In this document: positions 23,961 through 35,196 of the stretch, one piece after another
Position numbering within the stretch: position 1 is the first letter of the stretch
How the letters are laid out: each line of letters begins with the position of its first letter
Assembly (NCBI GenBank): GCA_963277665.1
Contig: OY728121.1
Location: 953,348,097 to 953,412,096 of the forward strand
Direction: 5' to 3'
Origin: Viscum album
Taxonomy: Eukaryota; Streptophyta; Magnoliopsida; Santalales; Viscaceae
Length of the DNA stretch: 64,000 nt
Translations under genes and position numbers: made by a program
Notes under the pieces: model-generated
Database searches by the model: none
What the model was told of the DNA's origin: nothing
The model's input: the letters and a program-made list of their open reading frames with translations, nothing else

Positions 23961-24923
23961 AAAATTGATGAATAAGAAATTGTGAGATCTGGGTCGATAC
24001 TATGCATTCCATCATACCCTGAGTTAAATAAGGAACTATTGGATGACGTTCATAGTTCGAATTTATCCATTCACCTAGGAAGCACAAAGATGTATCAAGA
24101 TCTCAGTGAGGACTATTAGTGAGACAATATTAAGAGAGTGATAGATGAATATACATCAAAGTGCCTAGTATACTAGGAAGTGGAGGGTGAAAGTAATAAG
24201 TCTAAAGGGATGATGCAACTATTACCCATTCTAAAAATAAAATGGGAGAACATCACTATGGAATTTGTCATCGGGCTTCTGAATACATTCAAGGGAAACA
24301 ATACTATATGGGTTGTTATGGATCATCTTAAAAAGGTAACTCACTTTATCACAATTTGAGAGGACTTATGCCTGGATCAACTGGCACAAATATACATCAG
24401 ATAAGTGGTAAGGTTGCATAGAGTACCACTATCAATTGTATCTGATTGATATATGAGATTCATCTCTAAGTTAAGGAAAAGTCTACAACATGTTCTAAAT
24501 GATGAGCTGAACTTTAGTACGAAATATCATACTCAAACTGATATCTAGTCTGAGAAGACTATTCAGACACTTGAATACATGTTTCAGGCATGTTCTAGGG
24601 ACTTCGAATGAGGATGGGACCAACATATGCTTCTGGCCTAGTTCTCACACGACAATAGTTTCCACTAAAGAATCCAAATGGTTCCCTATGAAGACATTTT
24701 TTGGAAGAGGTGTATACTACATGCATGTTGGAATGATGTTGGGGAACAAAAAATTCTAGGTCCTAAAATGGTCATGTAAATGGTGGAGAAGATTAAGACC
24801 ACTCAACAACACATCAAAGCTGCCCAGAGTTGATAGAAGATATTTGTTGACAATAATTAAAGAGTCCCAACATTCTATGTTGTATACATGGTTTTCCTTT
24901 GAATATCTCTATGGAAGAGAGTC
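23961..24923 (+). pseudogene. pol: Gypsy A integrase remnant
   Basis: The HHCC zinc domain is visible at about 24055-24185 (SIHLGSTKMYQDL, then KCLVY with the second Cys replaced). The catalytic core follows: WENITMEFVIGLLNTFKG with the first Asp position changed to Glu, IVSD with the second Asp, and HTQTDI.SEKTIQTLEYM with the Glu region near 24550. Multiple stops are present. The order RT, RNase H, integrase identifies Ty3/gypsy rather than Ty1/copia. Confidence 0.85.
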
Positions 24924-25328
24924 ATGAGATATGGGAATAAGATAAATCTTAGTCCAAGGTACATCGACCCTTTTGAGATCCTTTATCACATCAGAGTGGT
25001 GAACTATCGACTAAAACTTCCATTGAACCGATCTCAAGTACATGATGTATTCCATGTATTCCTCTCGAGGAAGTACATACCAGACCTCTCACATGCACTC
25101 AATCCAGATGTGGTTCCATTGGGGAATGATCTTTCTTATGAAGTGAAACCAGTGAATATCTTTGATCATAAAATAAAGCTCTATAAAATAAGACAATTCA
25201 CCTTGTTAAAGTGATGTGGAGAAACCAAAAGTTTGAAGAAGTGATGTGGGAAACAGAGGAGATGATGAAAAAGAGTTACCCTAATATATTTTAGTGTGGT
25301 AAAAGAAAATTTTGAGGGTGGAATTTCT
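24924..25328 (+). pseudogene. pol: Gypsy A integrase C-terminal tail (chromovirus-like)
   Basis: The frame 24924-25214 encodes the conserved C-terminal integrase module: NLSPRYIDPFEILYHI, SQVHDVFHVFLSRKYIPD, DLSYEVKPVNIFDHKIKL. After a frame change it continues as VMWRNQKFEEVMWE to about 25290. This end is typical of Tekay/Del-type elements, where a short chromodomain-like tail (VEEATWE block) targets integration. Whether a real chromodomain existed cannot be decided here. Confidence 0.75.
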
Positions 25329-25341
25329 AAAGGGGGAAGAT
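25329..25341 (+). other. Gypsy A polypurine tract
   Basis: AAAGGGGGAAGAT immediately precedes the 3' LTR start TGTAATGACCCG. The preceding GAGGGTGGAATTTCT matches the GAGGACGCAATTTCT of element C, so the two families share cis-acting ends. Confidence 0.85.
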
Positions 25342-25568
25342 TGTAATGACCCGAACTCTTATAAATAAAATTCCCCTTTTTATTTATTTAAATGTATTAT
25401 TATGTAAGACGGTTATAGATTACACATGTACTCATTTGGTTTATCCTATCATATTTAAATGACTATTAAGAATGATTACCATTGATAATATAGCTATTTA
25501 ACAATTATCACATGATTAGTATAAATATAGAGTTTTAACAAATTCATTTGTTACTAATAAAGGAAGTT

Positions 25569-25838
25569 ATGGCCTCAACCAGTAGGATCATACCCTATGA
25601 ATCCCATTTATCAGAGCTTCCAAGGGAGATATAATATATTGGATTTTACCTTGACCAATCCCAAGATGAGATCCAAAAACTTAATCATGAGAGAAACCAT
25701 TTACATGAGAATTTCGAGCTCATCGAGATCGTGACCCAAACCATGTTTTCTGAACCACCCACTGAAAGTCCCACCATCACACACCATACTCTTAGGGAAT
25801 ATGCTAGTGTATTAAAAGTATATGTAAAAAGACCATAA
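25569..25838 (+). pseudogene. LTR-embedded 89-aa homologue (A copy, one stop)
   Basis: A frame of exactly 89 codons plus stop, starting 227 bp inside the A 3' LTR. It aligns end to end without gaps with the element C proteins (4153-4422 and 9435-9704). Shared positions include M1, HL at 13-14, EL at 16-17, GF at 25-26, LDQ at 28-30, ER at 41-42, LIEI at 51-54, EPP at 62-64, TL at 74-75, YA at 78-79 and RP at 88-89, giving 39 of 89 identities. It has one TAA stop at codon 22 and no indels, whereas the A gag and pol genes contain both stops and frameshifts. Its function is unknown. The helical middle segment suggests a coiled-coil protein. Confidence 0.6.
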
Positions 25839-26306
25839 AATTATGAATATGAGCATTATTTTTTGTTGAATAATAAATATATTTTCACACTATTATTGTT
25901 ACTTTTCATTTTTATACAATAAAGAACAAATAGTATTTTTTATTAATATTCACATTCAATTAACAAATTTTTGAATTAATAGATTATTGAAAAAACTAAT
26001 ATTTCAATAAAATATTTTTATTAAATATTTTTTATCAAATATAAAAGATCATATAATTTTTATGAAGTCAAATGTAATTTTTATAATTTTTTGAAAAAAT
26101 ATTTTGTTTAAAAGGGCGAGGTTTGAGACCCTGAATTGAAAAGAAAGCATGAAATCCAACTTTGAAAAATGGGGTGAGAGGTAAAAAATTACAGTCAGTA
26201 TGGAATATGCCAATAAAACAAACCAAATGGATGAAAAAAATTGATCAACTAAGATCAAATGAAAACAAATTAAGGAAAAAGTTTCATCGCCCCCCAGAAA
26301 GAAAGT

Positions 26307-26738
26307 GTGACATTGCGATTGGTTAAAGAGAAGTTTTTCCACCACTTCCAAGAGGTTTTACTAAGTTGGTACCACAATAGGGCAGATAATTCCTCCCACA
26401 CACATATAATGTGGAGGGAGAACCAGACGATAGATGCTAGCACATCTATTTCTCTTTCGAGCCACCAACACGACAATGCTAGTGAAGAAATCACATCAAT
26501 TCATCCTGATGCGACACAACTCAAGACCAAAGTCACATCACAAAATCAGACATGGCACCAATTTTTAAAACAAGGACATATAGATGGACGATGGGTGCCA
26601 ATGAAACTATCCATATTTCAAGACTTCCCACCCAACAATACAAGCAGAGAAGCACTATATTCAAATGCGATGAAACATAATTCCAAACCCTTAGAGCCAT
26701 CTAAAATCCATCAACCAATCATGAACAATGCAACGTGA
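26307..26738 (+). CDS. 143-codon open frame inside gypsy A 3' LTR, unknown
   Basis: An open frame of 143 codons in otherwise AT-rich, decayed LTR sequence. The local sequence is visibly richer in C and G than the flanks (26000-26290 and 26740-27100). The product is hydrophilic, rich in His, Ser, Thr and Asn, with no signal peptide, membrane segment or recognisable motif. Two antisense frames overlap its left end (26049-26351 and 26270-26494). The matching part of the 5' LTR is outside the window, so it cannot be tested whether this is LTR sequence or a later insertion. It may be chance or a captured fragment. Confidence 0.25.
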   Translation: MTLRLVKEKFFHHFQEVLLSWYHNRADNSSHTHIMWRENQTIDASTSISLSSHQHDNASEEITSIHPDATQLKTKVTSQNQTWHQFLKQGHIDGRWVPMKLSIFQDFPPNNTSREALYSNAMKHNSKPLEPSKIHQPIMNNAT

Positions 26739-27284
26739 AGCAAAAAAAAAATGAAAAACAAAAATTAACAAGTTTATAAAATTATTTAGATAAAATTAAT
26801 ATTATTTTTTGAATCATAATGTTGAAATTATCCAATGGTGATTTTTTCATAATTTTGTGTGACAGTCGAATTTTCAGGTAAAAATTAAATACCATATAAA
26901 TATACTTTGTGTATTATGACATCATAATGACCACAAATGTGATGAAATTAATATTATAAAATGAATCCAATACCAAATATATATTTTAAATTTAAAATAA
27001 TTTGATTTTAAGTTTATTTTATTTGTTTTATAAATCCATTATGAATCCTCCAAAACATGTAATATATTTTATGGTTTTAAAATCATTTATTTAGGAGTAC
27101 GACTAACCTCTAGATAAGAAAGGGTATTATTTTATTATGTTCATCCCTTTACCTTAAAAAATAATTTAAACTAATACCATTTGGAAGAAACTATGGTCAA
27201 AATCCCTGGGATGGTTTGTGGTTTTGAATATTTTAATACGATGAGTCCAAAACCAAAAATAATAATGAAATCCCCCTCTTTACC

Positions 27285-27296
27285 AATATAAACCCA
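27285..27296 (+). promoter_or_regulatory. TATA box of gypsy A LTR
   Basis: CAATATAAACCC lies about 1.95 kb into the LTR and is followed by C-rich sequence (CCACCCAATATCCC). This resembles the promoter position in element C. It is inferred from sequence only. Confidence 0.4.
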
Positions 27297-28578
27297 CCCA
27301 ATATCCCATTTACCTTCACTAAAAATCATTTTATCTTGTTAAAAATATAAACTAAACTCCCTATATTCCTCCCAAGGCACCCCCATGCTCTCAATAATCC
27401 CCTACAAAGCCTTTGGAGTCACACACTCCAGTAAGTGATCTTCCACTCTCCTCTTTTATCGAGCACTCATTTATGTTTTGTATTTTACTTTTCATTTGAT
27501 TATTATGGGATAAGATATTCTATATATCCATTACTATCCATTTTATGTATAAGTTATGAGATATTCCTTTCAATCTCATTAATCCTCGCATGATACTTTA
27601 TGTACACCCGTTACCATGCTGAAATTTTATAAGGATTCTTTTCTTTATTCACATTTCTTAATTACCTTATTCAATATATTTCTATTTAATAAAGTTGGGA
27701 TATGTATTTACATGTGCCTATTTCTGAACATTTTATTTCTAAATTATGACAGTCCCATTTCTCTCTCATCAACCATTTTTATGATTTTTAAGTAACATCA
27801 TTATGCTGCTGAAATTTCACTATGATTTTCCATTCCAAAAAAATTGTGTAGTGAATACCATACCCATTATTCTATCAAGTATATTCATATTTATGTACAT
27901 ATAAATATATATTTGGGACTTTCATGTATTTATTACACACTCCTTGATCTTGCAATAAATTATGTTGATGAATTAATTAATGTTGTATGATCTATGTGGC
28001 ACACTTAAGCATGAGAATGAAATGATTATGATGGATGCACCTATATAGCGCTCCAATGCATTGGTTAAAGTTTAGTATCATGATAAATAATGTTGGGAAA
28101 AGGAGTGATCCTAATTCCTTTATGGGATTTTTTCCACCATGACGTGTTGGTGGTATATCCTTGACATATTTTATGATTCAGTGTTTTATATTATTGCCAC
28201 ATTTCCCAAGTTATGGTTATCATTCTATATCATGTCTAATTGTCTATGTTTATGATTCATATTATTTTTATGCCCCATTGTTATGATTATTGTCTAACTT
28301 ATATCTTCTTATGCCATGTTTATTCCTATACTAGGATTTATAACTCACCCCTTTCTCATTTTGTCCCTAGGTTATCCCATGAAGTTTCTAGTACAGAGGA
28401 ATATTATGAAAATGTTAATAAGTTTTTCAATAAAGATGATGTACTTCAGGTTTTAAGGTGTTATATAATGTACTTAATTCCAAAAGACACTAGACTAAAC
28501 AATATTTTTGGTTGTATTAAGTGTAATATTATCAAATAAATCATGTATTAATGTGAAATAATGGGTATGGTTTTTATA

Positions 28579-31500
28579 ATGGTTTACCCTAAACAATAAC
28601 CAAATAAAACATTGGAATTGGTGTAGTGTGAGAAAATGGGATCCAAATTGGTTTATCTTAAAATATACCAGCATAAGGGTATGATAATAAAAAAATTCAA
28701 ATTCATTAATAAGATTAAATGACTAACTGAGCACTAGATTCCCTTACCCTACTTTTTTTCTATATCTTTTACACTTAGTCCCAAGGGATGCCCACTATAA
28801 GGGATGGTTTACTTTCTTGTGGGTCATACTCAATGAATAAGTGCTTTGTAAATCTCATAGATAAAAAATATGGGTAAATAAGGACAATTTGTTTTAGGGA
28901 TAAAGGGGAATGTGGATCCTAATCTCCTATGAACAAGAGGAAGGTATATTTATTTGGTTGGAGTATATGATGAATCATTGATTAGGTGAAATTGTGAAGT
29001 CGAATGATCATCTTGAGTGAGGGGGATTTGGAAAGGTGCTTTATGTTTAAATTTATATCAAAATAAGTCCTTTTTAATTAAGTTTTAATAACATTGAGAA
29101 TAAACTTGGGATGATTGAATTCATGGTGAGATTGTTGTTGGGAAAACTTACAAAAGGATAAGTAAGGCTCAAGTGTGGGTGAATGTGATTATATTTTTTT
29201 TATTGTTTTTTTAGTAATAAATTGTATATATATTTTTTTATGATTTTGTTAATTTTTTTATTAAATAGCTTTATTTTTATAGTTTTTTTATTTTAGAATA
29301 AGAATTCATTTACTGAAATTTTATAGCTTAAAATCACAGATATTTGGGTTATATTGAAAGTTTATTTTCGAGTCGAATATGAGGAAATTAAATTACTGTT
29401 TTTTTTATTTTGAAGGAACTTAAATGTGGAGATTTTGGATTTTGAGTGGAGGATACATGAGATTAAAATTAAAAGAACATTTTCATGTATGATTAAGTAA
29501 AGTTGAAGGGGGTTTGTGTAAGATTAAAATGGGGGAAGAGGTGGGAAACATAATGTGAAACTTACTCAATGGCACCTCAAGTTCCAAAGATACCTCAACC
29601 CTAATCAATACAATTTCATGGTACAATATATCCTCAAGAATGACCAATTTTAATTTAAGCCCATACATAGTCTCAAACCTATCCAAAATATTCTCAAGGA
29701 TGACCAATATATCCTTAGGTCTACTTCTACCTAATAATAATTTCAATGAACCCAAAAAATAGTTGATGAAAATAGATTCAAGTGGGGGACCTCAAGATAA
29801 ATCTAAAACATGTATATAATCTCAAATAGACCTAGGAAACATGAAAGTAAAAAATTATTCTCTTCATAAATTATATTTTACTAAATTGGATAATTTGTTT
29901 TAGATATTTCTATATGGAATAATATTGTAAAGAGAGAGAAGATGATTCCAATATCACATTATTTTTCTTAAAGTCAAAGAGTTAGGCACTCTTGGAAGAA
30001 TGATAATATTAAGAAGATCATTAAACCTGGAGTCATATGTGTTCAAAAGGGATATTTGGAGGGAAATTAGAAGCTCAAATTATATGGGGTAGATCAATAT
30101 TATAGGACAATAGACATTATAGATTCTATTCACCATAATTTCATATTTCATTCCATTCCATTGATTACTACTCCGTCCGTCTACCCAATTTGGAGATCTT
30201 ACTCTATAATAGATCTATCTACCCGCCTTCATCCATTTCATCTATATTCTGATAGTAGAGCTACATAATTGGGAACCAAAGGAGAAGAATAGGCTGATAA
30301 ACTCATCTATGATGGGGACTCTTCACTTTTATATGTTTTTCATATTAGAATCATGCTAGGATCATCTTGTAGCTAGGGGATAAGGGGACATGATCATTCC
30401 TATATTATATTTTCTATGAAGCCCAGATTTAGAATTAAAATTTTCCTTTTATATTAATTATTTTAACTATTAATGAAAGGTTAAATGGTGGGAGGGAGTG
30501 GATGATGTAATGAGAGTTGAACCCCACTACATGTACTAAGGTATGATCATTTTATCCCACGTAGTGAGAACTTGAGGGATGTAGTGGAGACCTAATCATA
30601 AAAATTTGATAAGAAATTACTTCTCATGAGCAGTGGGAGAAACCTTAAGGGGGATCTCAACTTCATGAGTAATTATCTTACTACCATGAGAGTGGATTTG
30701 AGGGAAAAATGGTGTTTATAATGCATTTTTTTATAATTTACTTGGAGTGTTTCATTAGGTTGACCATTAACCTGAATTCTCCACACTTCTCAATATTGAA
30801 TTTAGAATCATTGTTCATTCTAACTACTTTGATCATTGACTATACCTTACCACACTAGACACACACACACACATAAATAGAAAACATAAAAACACTCTTA
30901 ATTCATGAATTATATATATATAATTCACCCTATTAATATTTTTTTCATAATAATCACACATGAGTAGATTAATATTTCAATCACATATCCCTATCGAGAT
31001 GTCTGGCAAGTAACATGTATTTGTGATCATATTTTTCTAAAACCACTATACCCCAAAATTACCCAAAAATTTTCAAACCTATTAATATATTTTTAATGGT
31101 TAAGATAGATCATTAACACTGAGATAAGTTAACATTGATCTTAAAAAATAATATTCAATCGTAGTGACAATTTATCTCTATGAAATTACTATAATTTGAA
31201 TTATTCACTAACCTATTTCATTAATTAATTTTTTTAAAAAAAATAAAAATTGATACTTTATAGAATTTTTTTTCCTTGATGATTTCAATTCAAATTTATA
31301 AAAATTTTCATGATAATTATATTAATACATGCATTGGTTTCATCCTTAGCTGTACCATATATGTTTTTAAATGTTGTAATTAAACTATAAAAAATATTTT
31401 TCTCAATATTAACTTCATCTATATAATGTTTTATGTCATTATATCACCAATATTATAGATAAAAAATGAAAATTTCTTTTCATTATTTCTTTTTATGATA

Positions 31501-32089
31501 TATTGATATTTTAATTTTTTAAATAATTCACTAATGAACTACACCATTTAAAAACCTATTTTGGTTTTATAAAATTTATTTTTGATCATATTATTAAAAC
31601 ACATTATTTTTTTTAATTTTTTTAGTATGGAGGATCTTTCTATTAAAATATTTGATGGCCCATATAGAAAATTTTAATTCAATGAAAAAGTGTATTATAT
31701 TATTTCCACTCTTCAAAATTGATATTATTTTTATATCACCAAAAATTATATATAGAAGAGTTACCATATATATAGAAGTCATATACATTAAAAAATATCA
31801 TAAAAATTGACTAAAAAAAATTCAAATGGAATATATAAAAAACATTAGAGCCTTCAACCATAAAAATTTTAAATCAATATTAAACTATGTCATGAAAACA
31901 TTAATATCATTTCTTTGTGGTTTTTTACCTGTGTAGGTGCCGGTGGACTGGTGAAAACAAAATTTGGGGGTGGGGGTGGGTGGTGGGGTGGTGAATCTGT
32001 TATGGTCAACCTTTTACCAAATTATAAATTTTTTATCATTTTACCCATTTGTACTTTGAACTTATATTTATTGTTATGAAAATGATATT
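28579..32089. other. Unassigned AT-rich sequence between nests
   Basis: No gene or element could be assigned in this 3.5 kb stretch. It includes a 90-codon minus-strand frame (29483-29755) with an imperfect internal repeat (GGTCATYCTTGAG twice) but no known domain, and AT-rich low-complexity DNA around 29190-29300 and 31200-31900. A short (AC)n run lies near 30860-30875, a (TA)n run near 30912, and a G-rich patch at 31966-31992. It is probably old retroelement debris. Confidence 0.4.
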
Positions 32090-32347
32090 TTCTTATTTAA
32101 CCTAGAATACAGATATACTCTTACTTGATAAGATGTCATGTTTGGGTAGATAATAAAAGGTATACACTCAGGGATTACATATCTTGAAGAGTTTTACTTA
32201 AGGGGATGAGGTTTGACATAGTAGAATTTCCACACAATGGGGAAATGGAAGTTCCAACAACTAAAGTTGTGACTCAGCAAAAATATGATCTTAATTATGT
32301 AGAGAAAACAAGGATTGTTAGCAAGTGGGATCTAGTGCAAGTGAGAG
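32090..32347 (+). other. Copia D-type 3' interior end with polypurine tract, upstream copy
   Basis: This segment is similar to 54100-54344. Shared parts include AAAGGTATACACT, a GAGTTTTACT block and TTTAGTGCAAGTGGGAG (here CTAGTGCAAGTGAGAG). It therefore looks like the 3' end of a copia interior including the polypurine tract, lying directly before the first D LTR. It implies either a second, mostly lost D-family element upstream or a tandem LTR-interior-LTR-interior-LTR arrangement. Confidence 0.55.
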
Positions 32348-34234
32348 TGTTGTAATAGTGGGTTCTCTTGACGCAACTTGAACATTACTTTTGATTACCA
32401 TTACATATATACAGTTTGACATATAAATGTTTTTTATTATTACCATAATAGTGTTGATATTTCTAAATCCACTATTTACATGGTAATTTCCATAGATTAT
32501 GTGTCATATCAAAAGGTTATAGAAATTCCCAGTTATAATAAGAACCTTGAGATACTATGATAGTAATATTAAACATATTTATTATGGTCTAGATACATCA
32601 TACTGAATAGAAACATATGATGTATGGCTATCAAGTGTTGGGGGATCATAAATATTGAGACTTATTCTCATGAAGTTCATACTTTGTGATCTTTTTTAGT
32701 GAGATCCTGAGGAAAAACCCACCAATAGTAACACCACATGTTTTGGGTGTCATTGGTTCTTCTAATCTAAGAAAATGTGTATTGGTCTCCAAAAATTAGA
32801 TCATTATCAGTGTATTCTATTTGATAATGTACTTTGATACAAGATGAAAAACGTGATAATGAAATCATGATGGTGTAGTTTGTGTTGGGTGCATTATTGG
32901 TGGTATAGTATTGGTTGAATGATCATGATAAAATCTACCTCTTCTGAGTTGAGGAAGTGATATCTCATGGGACCTAGTTGATCGGGATCGTATTTCCTTT
33001 ATAAATTCACATCCATGGTACCAGGAGGTAAGTTAGTCCTATAAGTCCATGAAATATATAAAACAATAAAATAATGATGACCCAAGTGTGAATTCTGCTT
33101 TTTGATATATTTTGAGGCAAAGAGATTATATTATACAAAATGTGTTCATAAGAAGAAGTAGTAGATATGACATTCCTTATCTCCTTAGGGGATATTATGG
33201 GTTTTTAAACATCTCTCTTGATCTGTGGGTTGGAATCACTACATTGAGATAAAGACCTAGAGGGTCACAAACTACGTGAATCCACAAGTTACACCTATTC
33301 TAATGAATAGGGGTTTAAGATGAAGTGTGACCCATGTGAAAGGGACAATGAATGTCAGAGTATGAATGATCACCAGTAAAACTCATTAAATTATATTTCA
33401 AAAGCTTAGAATAATAACAATTGAAGTTATTTCTCAAGTTATTCACAAGTTGTTTGATCATAAATGTGAATACGATAATAATATTATTTTTTGAATGAAC
33501 AATGGATGTAAAATGTTAGTTAAATTATTTGGAGAGTTTTTCGAGCTGATTTAATGTTTTTTATTTTATAAAATAAAATTTTATATTGTTACAAGTGAGT
33601 GATAAAATATTTGTGACATTTATGAGAAGTTTATTAAGACATACATGTGTATGGAGGTCTAAAATGAAGGTTATTACTTTCTAGGGACCAAAGTAAAATT
33701 TTAGAAAGTATAACCTAAGTATAAAAGCTCATTTTAGCCTCTTAAATTCTAAGATCCACCATTTTCACGAATTTAGTGAGAGAAGTTCTTCTATCCTCTC
33801 CTCTCATGTTGTTATAGAGAGATTGTGAAGGAAGAAAATGGTTAGATCAATCATGTTTTCTCGATCGAGTCCGTGTTCTTCAGGTGATTGAAAGGACATA
33901 ATAAATCTCTTCTACTTCCCATGCTATCACATGAGAAATTAAGATTTCTGATCCATGAATTGTGGAGCATTAAAGGAATATCTTAATGAAATCTAGTTTG
34001 GCTTCTTTGATCTACGACACATCAATGGTGAGAAAATTGACATGACAATTTCAAACAAACGAGGGGCCATTTAAGATTTCATTTGATTTTATTTTTCATG
34101 AAGAAATTGAATTAAACATGATACTTTTAAACATTCAAGTAACTAGTTTTCTGTATTCAATGTATTTAACGAGAATCCAAACCCAAACATTTAAATTGTG
34201 CCTCATTCATGCTTTTGCTGCACCCCAGGTTCCT
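32348..34234 (+). repeat. Copia D 5' LTR (or middle LTR)
   Basis: This LTR of about 1887 bp begins TGTTGTAATAGTGGG and ends near ...CACCCCAGGTTCCT. It pairs with 54345-56216 (about 1872 bp) at roughly 80 percent identity by eye. A primer-site-like TTTTATCAG follows at about 34235. The LTR is distantly similar to that of copia B (for instance the GGTTATAGAAATTCCC / GGTCATAGAAGTTCCC block). Confidence 0.8.
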
Positions 34235-34833
34235 TTTATCAGTTTCAGAGAAATGTGTAATTATTTAAGTAGAAAATATTTAAAATTCCTTTAAATTTTA
34301 TATTATTTGGAAATAGGATTTGGTATTATCCTAATGAAAATTATATCATGTCAATCTATTTTGTATCACCATGATATGGCCGATCAGAGTTGTAATATTT
34401 TTATGAAAAAGGATTCTATAAAAATTTATGTTTTTATTTTTCCTTCATTTTAATGGAAGCCGTTGTGACATATATTTATATAGAGCACAATGTAAGTATG
34501 TTGAATATTAATTGAATGTACCAGAATCTGGTGGGGGTAGTCCTTTGGCAATACAAGATTTCCTTGCAAGCTTGTTTAAATAAATGCATAAATCTCCCTT
34601 CTTGCTCGGTTGAATCAAAAGAGATAGTTAGTCATGTGAGTCCCCTGAATCTACCTATGGAATGTGTTCCCACTATTCCTGGTTATTTTTCACAATTCTA
34701 AATGAATAATGTTCATTATTCCCTATGGGTTATTGGTGAAATGAAATATTATGATCATTGTGTCACACATGAATTAAGATAGATGAATTAAAGTACTCGC
34801 ATAAAAGTTGTACATCTGTATTGAGGAACTCTT

Positions 34834-35196
34834 TTGGATAACACCTTGATCCTCGAAGGGATGGTATTTTGTCTTGAAAGTTTAAATACTGTAATAGAAG
34901 TATGTTTAATTAAACAGATAAATCTTCCCATGGAATATTGTTTAATTAAATGGATAAAGATTCCCATGGAAGATAGTTTAAAGCTTCTCATAGAAGCTTG
35001 TTTAATTAAACAAATAAAGATTCTATTGGAAGATAGTTTAAAGGTTCCCATGGAATATTATTTAATTAAAAGGATAAATATTCCCATAGAATCTATTTTA
35101 AAGCTTTCCGTAGAATCTTGTTTAATTAAAATGAAAAATCTTCCCTTGGAATCTTATTCAAAGCTTCCCATGGAAGCTTGTTTAAAATATATATAA
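34834..35196 (+). CDS. Repeat-encoded 120-codon open frame in copia D leader
   Basis: This open frame spans a 60-bp minisatellite. The product repeats a 20-residue unit about four times, consensus P-M-E-x-x-L-I-K-x-I-x-I-P-x-E-x-S-L-K-L. The unit alternates hydrophobic and charged positions and could form amphipathic helices. Because the period is a multiple of three the frame stays open, which could be a by-product of duplication rather than selection. It lies in the untranslated leader of a dead copia element. No known family is recognised. Confidence 0.3.
   Translation: MDNTLILEGMVFCLESLNTVIEVCLIKQINLPMEYCLIKWIKIPMEDSLKLLIEACLIKQIKILLEDSLKVPMEYYLIKRINIPIESILKLSVESCLIKMKNLPLESYSKLPMEACLKYI
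34912..35190. repeat. 60-bp minisatellite, ~4.5 units
   Basis: Units begin with a variant of CCCATGGAATATTGTTTAATT and end near AGTTTAAAGCTT. Four successive units are exactly 60 bp, and there is an internal half-repeat (CCCATGGAA recurs about 36 bp into the unit). Confidence 0.8.

Larger units (their letters stand above)
25342..28578 (+). repeat. Gypsy A 3' LTR
   Basis: This complete LTR of about 3237 bp starts TGTAATGACCCG and ends GGTTTTTATA. Its right portion matches 1-820 plus 19967-20278. It holds the homologue of the 89-codon frame (25569-25838), an unexplained 143-codon frame (26307-26738) and a TATA box near 27287. The termini TGTAA...TATA are the same type as in element C, rather than TG...CA. 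Confidence 0.9.

Noticed and set aside
30165..30500. Possible Stowaway-like MITE (TACTCCGTCCGTC near 30165, GGGAGGGAGT near 30490)
   Set aside because: The two ends do not form a convincing inverted repeat and no TA duplication could be confirmed.
31966..31992. G-rich patch that might be a piece of the CACTA minisatellite
   Set aside because: It is too short and simple to assign. No GTCC-containing unit is present.
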